A DNA stretch of 64,000 bases from Streptosporangium album (lineage in GTDB: Bacteria > Actinomycetota > Actinomycetes > Streptosporangiales > Streptosporangiaceae): the NCBI RefSeq assembly GCF_014203795.1, contig NZ_JACHJU010000004.1, positions 248,001-312,000 of the forward strand, in the 5' to 3' direction. Each line of letters begins with the position of its first letter. The stretch's first letter is position 1. The translations under genes were made by a program, and so were the position numbers. Shown here piece after piece: positions 53,031 to 64,000 of this stretch. The notes under the pieces were generated by a model. It was not told the DNA's origin, ran no database searches, and saw only the letters and a list, made by a program, of their open reading frames with translations.

Positions 53031-53126
53031 TGTAGCAGCGAAACGCACAGTCACGTTAAAGGGCGCGGGCGGTCCGATTTGGCGCGACTGGTCGTTTCAG
53101 AGCTACTGGTCGGTGTGTCGCCAGAT

Positions 53127-53152
53127 GTTTCATAGGTGGTCGCCTATGAAAC
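53127..53152. promoter_or_regulatory. perfect 10-bp palindrome upstream of the sigma factor gene
   Basis: GTTTCATAGG-tggtcg-CCTATGAAAC. A further GTTTCATGA copy of the arm lies at about 53189, overlapping the proposed sigma gene start. Candidate operator. Confidence 0.55.
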
Positions 53153-53191
53153 GGGCCGCCCGGCGTCGGCCGTTCGGGCGAAGCGCGTTTC

Positions 53192-53677
53192 ATGAGTCGT
53201 TGCAAACGAAAGGGGCACTACCGCAGCGTGCTCAGTTACGTGCTGTTGCGAGCCGAGCAGCAGACGGCTGAGGACATCACCAGCGAGACCTTCCCGATCG
53301 CCTGGCGAAGACTCGAGCGCGTGCCTGAGCCGCCGCTGCCCTGGCTGATCGGTGTGGCCCGCAATCTGTTGCGGACGCAACGCCGGTCCCGGCTGCGCGG
53401 GCAGAGCCTGGTTGAGCGGCTCGCCGAGTTGGCCCCGGCCGACGATGTTGCCGAGCAGGTTGCCGAGCGGCAGGCGGCGTTGAACGCGCTCGCGGACCTG
53501 TCCGAGCGCGATGCCGAGGCCGTGCTCCTGGCCAGTTGGTACGGCCTCAGCCCAGCCGAGGCCGCGAAGGTCGCGGGTTGCCCGGCTCGCACGTTCAACG
53601 TCCGCCTGCACCGCGCCCGTCGCCGCCTGGCCGACGCACTCGACCTCACCCGCCTCACCTTCCAGGAGCAGTCATGA
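53192..53677 (+). CDS. ECF sigma factor
   Basis: 161 residues. HYRSVLSYVLLRAEQQTAED and ITSETFPIAWRRLERVPEP are region 2; LADLSERDAEAVLLASWYGL, SPAEAAKVAGCPARTFNVRL and HRARRRLADALD are region 4. The first few residues (SRCKRKG) do not fit the family, so the N-terminus may have been replaced, but both functional regions are complete. Its TGA overlaps the ATG of a following truncated gene (ATGA), the position of an anti-sigma factor. Confidence 0.85.
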   Translation: MSRCKRKGHYRSVLSYVLLRAEQQTAEDITSETFPIAWRRLERVPEPPLPWLIGVARNLLRTQRRSRLRGQSLVERLAELAPADDVAEQVAERQAALNALADLSERDAEAVLLASWYGLSPAEAAKVAGCPARTFNVRLHRARRRLADALDLTRLTFQEQS

Positions 53678-53790
53678 ATGAGCTCGACGACCTGATCGTG
53701 TCCCTGCGCCCCGACACCGACGACGCCTATCAGCGCCGCTGCGAGTCCGACCTCGCTCGTGCCTTCGCCACTCCTCGCCGCCGCTCCATC
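53674..53790 (+). pseudogene. anti-sigma factor stub
   Basis: NELDDLIVSLRPDTDDAYQR then CESDLARAFATPRRR is the usual start of the membrane protein encoded after this type of ECF sigma gene. It breaks off after about 35 residues, before any membrane helix, so the sigma factor may now be unrestrained. Confidence 0.5.
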
Positions 53791-53794
53791 TCCC

Positions 53795-53965
53795 GGCGGC
53801 CGCGTCGGCGGCCGGCCCAGCGTCATCACCCCCGAGATCCTGCGCGCGGCCCGTGACATGCTGCCCGACCCCGAACACTCCGTCACCTCGATCGCCAAGC
53901 TGCTCGGGGTGAGCGCGGGGACGCTGTACAACCACATTCCCGACCTGCGCGAGCTACGGGCCAGC
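53795..53965 (+). pseudogene. serine recombinase C-terminal HTH fragment
   Basis: GGRPSVITPEILRAARDMLP then SVTSIAKLLGVSAGTLYNHI is the HTH_7 tail of a resolvase. Catalytic domain absent. Confidence 0.6.
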
Positions 53966-54011
53966 CGCAACGCCTGTCAGCTCGACAGCGGGAAGCGGGA
54001 ACGGCACTCAC

Positions 54012-54206
54012 GAGAAGGACAGGGAGACGCGCCGGGCGGCCGAGCGAGAGCGGGCGGCTATCGCCCGGGACATGCACGACATCCCCGGCCATGCGATCAG
54101 CTTGATGATCGTGCAGGCGGAGGCCGGACCCTTGGCCGTACGACCTGACCCCAGCCGCGCCGAAGCGGCCTTCGACTCGATACGGCTGCCGGGAGCCGCC
54201 TCGTGA
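54012..54206 (+). pseudogene. sensor histidine kinase fragment (HisKA_3)
   Basis: ERERAAIARDMHDIPGHAIS then LMIVQAEAGPLAVRPDPSRA has the phospho-acceptor His of NarL-type kinases (MHD). Both sensor and ATPase domains are missing. Its TGA overlaps the GTG of the next stub. Confidence 0.65.
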
Positions 54207-54301
54207 CCATCCGCGTCGTGGTCGCCGACGACCAGGAGCTCGTATGCAGCGGCTTCGCTCTGATCCTCAACACTCAGCCGGACATCGCGGTCGTCGCCTA
54301 G
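54203..54301 (+). pseudogene. response regulator N-terminal stub
   Basis: TIRVVVADDQELVCSGFALI then LNTQPDIAVVA, stop: the first third of a NarL-type receiver domain with the acidic pair DD. Coupled to the kinase fragment by GTGA, so this was a two-component operon before deletion. Confidence 0.65.
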
Positions 54302-54835
54302 CTCGTCCAGGGCCGGGTGGGGATCGCTCATGTGCGGCAGCGTGGCGCCGCGTACCGGCGCGAACTGCGCATGACAGAGATTCAGCGTCGCGCAACTGAA
54401 CCGAACCTACGCCAAGAGAAGCGTCAGCGACCGACCGGACACAACCCGGTCAGCGCACCCCGCAACCCTCAAGATCATCTAAATGCGGGTTTTGGGCTTA
54501 TGTGGGCTGGACCCCCGAAGACCCGCCGAGCACCATCGGAGCATGTCCGGCACCAGAGCGGGCTCACCTGCCGTCTTTGTCGCTGCCTGACAAACGGACC
54601 ACCCTCGCCCGCGGCTAGTCCGAACGGACCCCGAGTCCACGAGCCGCTACGCGACCAAGATCACACCAGCCGCATGTCACACCACCCCGACGGGCGCGTT
54701 TGTGCGATCCCCACAACTCCGGCCGCGAAACACGCTTAGTCCCCGCCATTCCGATATCCGGGGGCAGCCGAGAGTATGTACCCCGGTTGGGGCGGGGACG
54801 GCCGCCGTGTTCACCGGCTTCGAAAGGCCCGCTCA
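54302..54835. other. no gene recognised
   Basis: About 530 bases with only short frames of biased composition and no ribosome sites. The promoter of the carboxylase gene should lie in its right part. Confidence 0.4.
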
Positions 54836-60325
<5,490 letters not shown>

Positions 60326-60335
60326 CCTGGTCCTG

Positions 60336-60380
60336 AAGCCGGACGCCCGTGCCTTTTCGGTGCGAGCGTCCGGCTTTTCG
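60336..60380 (+). terminator. rho-independent terminator of the carboxylase gene
   Basis: AAGCCGGACGC (60336-60346) pairs with GCGTCCGGCTT (60366-60376), followed directly by TTCG. Eleven perfect base pairs, ten bases after the stop codon. Confidence 0.85.
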
Positions 60381-60683
60381 CGTTCCTGCGGAGGCGTCCG
60401 GGTGAGCGGGCTGTCCTGCCCCTGCCAATGGCCGACATTCCCTGACACCCGGCCGGGCGTCACCCGTTCCCCGTGCGGAAGCTCAAAAGCGGCTGGCGAA
60501 GCCACGGAACGTCTTGCCGGACATGGAAACGTCCATTCGACTCCGGCAGCGTAATCCACAGCAACCAGCCCGGTGCCCTGGTCAACGCCGGCAGCACCCC
60601 GGCCGCCACGCGGTGGACGGCCATCACTGCCCGGCGAACTCACGTATTCCGCAAAGTATCCGGGGCCTGAGAAACAACGGAAC

Positions 60684-60704
60684 AGCCGGTGGCGTTAGCG
60701 AGCC
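60684..60704 (+). repeat. dispersed 21-bp repeat (with 30005-30025)
   Basis: AGCCGGTGGCGTTAGCGAGCC, the second copy of the repeat at 30005-30025. The interval 60381-60700 around it holds no gene. Confidence 0.5.
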
Positions 60705-60965
60705 GTGGCAGGCGGATGAACGGAAACGGGGTTGAAGAAGTGCAGGCCGACCACCTGCGCCAGGCGGCCGGTAGCCTGGGCGAGCCGGGCGATGGGGATG
60801 GACGGGGTGCTGGACGCGAGGATGGCGTCGGGCCGCTTCACGGTTCCGTCGATCTCCGCGGACAGCGAGATCTTGAGGTCGAGATCCGCCACCGCGGCCT
60901 CGATGACGAGGTCACGGTCCGCGAGGTAGGCCAGCTCCGTGGTGTAGCTCAGCCGGGCTGAGGGT
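60705..60965 (-). pseudogene. 3-hydroxyacyl-CoA dehydrogenase, internal fragment
   Basis: Minus-strand ELAYLADRDLVIEAAVADLD, PDAILASSTPSIPIARLAQA and RLAQVVGLHFFNPVSV are the NAD-binding domain of 3HCDH enzymes (the ILASSTPSI and HFFNPV motifs). The glycine-rich start and the C-terminal domain are missing. A vestige of fatty-acid metabolism beside an acyl-CoA carboxylase. Confidence 0.7.
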
Positions 60966-61224
60966 ACCGTTCTGCGCCTTCATGTCGTCCAAGGTCGCGA
61001 TCGACACCCCGGCTACGGGCGGACGCGCCGGCCAACGGGGAGCGACTGTTCTGCCACGTCCACGGCCTCGCGAAGAACCAGGCCCAGCTGATCCCGGGCC
61101 GGCCGTACTCCTTCATCGCCCCCTGGAGCAGCGGTCGACCAGCATGGGCAAGCCATCGACGTCCTCGCCTCGGCCCGCCGGCTCGTCGGGTAGCCGCGGC
61201 GTTCACCGAACTCACCCGAGCGAT
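60966..61224 (+). other. possible transposase scrap
   Basis: A plus-strand frame reads GERLFCHVHGLAKNQAQLIP then GRPYSFIA, reminiscent of an IS701-type N-terminal segment, but too short and shifted to call. Nothing else is seen. Confidence 0.25.
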
Positions 61225-62540
61225 CTGACCCCGCACCAAAACGCCGGTCCAACACGAACGAGTCGTAGTCGATCGCCGTGCCATTCACGAGATGGGTGGC
61301 GCCGGGTGCCTGCGACGCAGAGTCGAACGTGATGTCGAGGTCGTCCCCGCTCAGGCTGTGGTATACGAGTCGCGGATTCGCATCCTCGAGATGGCTCACG
61401 TCCATGCTCGTGGTACCGATAAGGGCGCTCGCGAACGCGTCGAGGTCGGCGTACGCGGACGCATCCGCCGTGTCCAGCACCCAGCCGTTCTTGTCGGCTT
61501 GGCTGCGCAGGATGTCGTAGCTGTAGCTGAGGCTGGCGGTCGGGTGGGTCTGCGACGTCGTCTTCACTTTGTTCGCCGGGTCATTCGGCGTCTGGTGGTA
61601 CCACGTTCCCGGCTTCATCAGCTTGTACGCGAAGTACATCGACCCGGCGTCGGCGACCGTCCATCCACCGACCTCACGCCGTTCGAGAATCGAACCGGAT
61701 GCGGGGAACAGCGCGTTGATGTAGTTCGAGGTCTGGTCGCCCGACGACTTGTAGACGCCCACCGCCGTAGGGCCATTCTGCATCACCCGTTGGTTGGCAG
61801 GCTGGTTGTAGGTGCCGATCGGAGCGTTGCCCTGGTCGACCGACAGCCGGAAAAGCGGATTCGCGGCGTCGGAGTGCCAGCGGAGCACGACCGGCAGATC
61901 CTCGATCCAGTTGTCGACCCGACGGTACTGGACCTCGGTGCCGAGACCCCAGGTGGGTCGTACGTAGCTCGTGTGGTGCGCTCGGCGCGCTGACGTTGCC
62001 GCGCGCATCCTTCGCCCGCACCGTGAATCTGTAGCCCGTTGCGGGCATCAGGCCGCCGACGACCGCCGAGGTGGTGTTCCCGCTGACGGACGCGACCTGG
62101 TAGCCGTCACGGTAGACGTCGTATCCGGTCACTCCGACGTTGTCGGTCGACGCCGTCCAGGCGAGCGAGACGCTGCCGGCGGATACGGCCACGCGCGAGT
62201 GACGTCGGCGCGGTCGGCGGCGCCGTGTCGGAGATGCCGCCGCCCACTTCGTAGATTCCGATGTTGTCGACGGTGATCGCCTCGTCGGTGCCGCCGGTGT
62301 CGACGCGCACCGAAAATCCGAGCTCGACCGTCGAGATGACCCGCTGCCCGCCGTTGGGCACGATCGTGAAGCGGTACTGCGGGATGTCGGTGTCGCCGAC
62401 CCGCGACAGGGCGCCGGATGCGGCGGTGTACGCGGAGGTGGTCGTGATGCTCACTGACGGAATCGGAAACCGCGGCACGAGATTGTTGTCGAAGTTGCCG
62501 AACTGGAGCTGCGCGTAGATGTCCTTCTCGTTGGTGTGCG
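61225..62540 (-). pseudogene. secreted carbohydrate-binding/FN3 protein, truncated and frameshifted
   Basis: Three frames in succession. First DIYAQLQFGNFDNNLVPRFP and DEAITVDNIGIYEVGGG (beta-rich, carbohydrate-binding-like); after a one-base shift a fibronectin type III domain (VSAGSVSLAWTASTDNVGVT, VYRDGYQVASVSGNTTSAVV); after another shift a C-terminal domain (VLRWHSDAANPLFRLSVDQG, LVYHSLSGDDLDITFDSASQ). The 5' end is fused directly to the permease stop, so signal peptide and catalytic part are lost. Originally perhaps a secreted glycan-active enzyme, fitting the adjacent sugar transporter. Confidence 0.6.
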
Positions 62541-62546
62541 GGTGAG

Positions 62547-63467
62547 CTACTTGACGGCCCCCGTTGCGAGGCCCTTGCTCCAGAACGACTGCAGCGACAG
62601 GAACATGGCGACGACGGGCACGACGGAGACGAACGCGCCTGTGACGACGGTGGTGTAGCTGATGGGATAGCCCTGAAGTTCGCGCCAGCCGACGAGGCCC
62701 ACGGTCACTGGTTGGAGGGAGGTGTCGGCGAGCATGAGCGAGGGCAGGAGGAAGTTCGTCCAGATCGCGACGAACTGGAAAAGGAAGATCGTGACCATCG
62801 CGGGTGCCATGAGCCGCACGCCCATCGCGAAGATGCGCATTTCGCCGGCACCGTCGAGACGGCCGGCCTCGAGCAGGGCGTCTGGTATCGACGACGCGGC
62901 GTAGATCCGGCTGAGGTACACGCCGAAGGGGCTGACGATGCTGGGGATGAAGACGGCCCAGAAGGTGTTGATGGTTCCGGTGAAGCTGAACACGAGGTAG
63001 AGCGGGATGGCGAGCACGGGTGCGGGCAGGAGCACCGCGGCGAGCACGGTGCCGAAGACCGCCTCGCGCCCCGGGAAGGGGAACTTCGCGAGCGCGTACC
63101 CGCACATGGACGCCAGGAGCGTGGAGACGATGCCGCCGCCCACCGCGTACAGCAGCGAGTTGAGCAGCCAGCGCGAGTAGATGCCGCCCTGGGCCTGGAA
63201 CAGGGTCTGGATGTTCTCCGCGAGGGCGAAGCTCTCGCCGAACCAGAAGCCGTTGCCCGAGAAGATCTCTCCGCTGCCCTTGGTGGCGGAGACGACCAGC
63301 CACCACACCGGGAGCAGGAAGTAGAGGGCGAAGAGGGTCATGACGGCCAGCACGAACAGGCGCGAGGCGGGGTTCACCGTCGTCAGCGGATGCGCCCGGG
63401 GGCGCCGCCGGCTCGGCGGTTCGGCGACGGGTTCGGTCCGTGCGGGCGATTGCAGTGCTGCGGTCAT
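62547..63467 (-). CDS. sugar ABC transporter permease (MalG-like)
   Basis: 306 residues with six predicted helices (LFVLAVMTLFALYFLLPVWW near 38-57 first). The cytoplasmic EAA loop EAGRLDGAGEMRIFAMGVRL identifies a binding-protein-dependent permease of the CUT1/MalG group. The ATG overlaps the stop of the upstream permease (TGATG). Partner of the MalF-like protein; the ATPase is usually supplied in trans by a shared MsiK-type protein in actinomycetes. Confidence 0.92.
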   Translation of the reverse strand: MTAALQSPARTEPVAEPPSRRRPRAHPLTTVNPASRLFVLAVMTLFALYFLLPVWWLVVSATKGSGEIFSGNGFWFGESFALAENIQTLFQAQGGIYSRWLLNSLLYAVGGGIVSTLLASMCGYALAKFPFPGREAVFGTVLAAVLLPAPVLAIPLYLVFSFTGTINTFWAVFIPSIVSPFGVYLSRIYAASSIPDALLEAGRLDGAGEMRIFAMGVRLMAPAMVTIFLFQFVAIWTNFLLPSLMLADTSLQPVTVGLVGWRELQGYPISYTTVVTGAFVSVVPVVAMFLSLQSFWSKGLATGAVK

Positions 63468-64000
63468 CAGTCGACGCTCCTGGCCGATGCGCGGAAGACA
63501 AGAACGGACAGCACGCAGATCAGGGCGCCGAGCACCACGGACTGCGCGGCCGCGTAGTTGAAGTCATTGGCCGAGAGTGAACGGAGAGCGGCCATGATCG
63601 GTGTGTAGGTGGACGGCAGATTCGGCGCCACGGATTTCATGGTGGCCGGCTCGTTGTAGAGCTGGAACGTGCCGATGATGGAGAAGACGAGGGTGAGCAG
63701 CAGGGCCGGCCGGATCAGCGGGACCTTGATGAGCAGCGCGGCCTTCCAACCGGAGCAGCCGTCGAGAGCGGCGGCCTCCATCGTCTCCTCGGGGATGGCC
63801 TGCAGGGCCGCGAAGATCAGGATCGTGTTGTAGCCGGTCCATGCCCAGGTCAGGATGTTCGCGATCGAGAACGGCAGGGCGCCGTCGGTGACGAAGCTGA
63901 CGTCGACGCCGATCGATGCGAAGAATCCGGTGATGGGACTCAGCGTGGGCGCGTACAGGAACGACCACACCAGTGCCGCGATCACGCCGGGCAGCCCGTA
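63467..64000 (-). CDS. sugar ABC transporter permease (MalF-like), N-terminus beyond window
   Basis: 178 residues of the C-terminal part. GLPGVIAALVWSFLYAPTLS, ILTWAWTGYNTILIFAALQA and EAA loop MEAAALDGCSGWKAALLIKV mark a MalF-type permease. Open through base 64000, so the start and substrate-binding protein gene lie outside. Confidence 0.9.
   Translation of the reverse strand, partial: YGLPGVIAALVWSFLYAPTLSPITGFFASIGVDVSFVTDGALPFSIANILTWAWTGYNTILIFAALQAIPEETMEAAALDGCSGWKAALLIKVPLIRPALLLTLVFSIIGTFQLYNEPATMKSVAPNLPSTYTPIMAALRSLSANDFNYAAAQSVVLGALICVLSVLVFRASARSVD

Overview
The window is high-GC DNA with GTG/TTG starts, short Shine-Dalgarno sites and gene families (SARP regulators, ECF41 sigma factors, pRiA4b ORF-3 proteins, SapA-like secreted proteins, single-chain long-chain acyl-CoA carboxylase) that point to a filamentous actinomycete, most likely Streptosporangiales. 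That placement is inference from gene content. The density of insertion sequences and gene debris suggests an accessory region such as a chromosome arm or old integration hot spot. I saw no rRNA, tRNA or CRISPR array.

Layout. 0-3.8 kb: end of a class III aminotransferase, then decayed genes (ECF41 sigma factor, DUF2867 protein with a perfect 43-codon duplication, FAH/MBL chimera, integrase piece). 3.9-10.7 kb: a compact minus-strand cluster of S26 signal peptidase, SARP/AfsR-like regulator, a 62-residue Cys-rich peptide, a MauE/DoxX membrane protein, a membrane-anchored CxxC thioredoxin-like protein and an ABC exporter. This looks like a self-contained system for making and exporting a disulfide-bonded peptide, and it is the most interesting part of the window. 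10.7-13.4 kb: integrase N-terminus, IS256 fragment, complete ISAs1-family element. 13.5-19.2 kb: HbhA-like protein with its XRE regulator and operator, an Hrp1-like CBS protein, a pRiA4b ORF-3/resolvase/res cassette, methylase debris, a DUF2268 protease and a truncated MerR gene.

19.3-25.5 kb: headless amidase, a complete group II intron whose 3' end abuts the truncated reverse transcriptase gene of a second group II intron, then the first of two 1602-bp IS3-family copies, which has replaced the last residues of an HxlR regulator. 25.5-33 kb: HxlR/RidA pair, a small secreted protein, TetR/FAD-monooxygenase pair, second ISAs1-family element, GNAT acetyltransferase. 33-50 kb: dense transposon nesting (ISKra4 remnant, ISAzo13 element inside IS701, IS30 and integrase fragments, a Tn3-family element abutting a second Tn3 transposase gene, IS3 copy 2 inside an IS701-type element), with a SapA-like secreted protein, a methyltransferase and a leucine-rich-repeat protein between them.

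50-64 kb: IS982-type element, secreted protein with a hexanucleotide repeat linker, membrane protein, ECF sigma factor followed by four unrelated gene stubs, a 1829-residue single-chain acyl-CoA carboxylase with a clear terminator, a 3-hydroxyacyl-CoA dehydrogenase fragment, a decayed secreted FN3 protein, and a sugar ABC permease pair running off the right edge.

Several nested insertions can be checked by arithmetic. Removing the ISAzo13 element restores a 421-codon IS701 frame. Removing IS3 copy 1 restores a normal HxlR terminus. Removing IS3 copy 2 restores the end of an IS701-type transposase. Each has a 5-bp target duplication.
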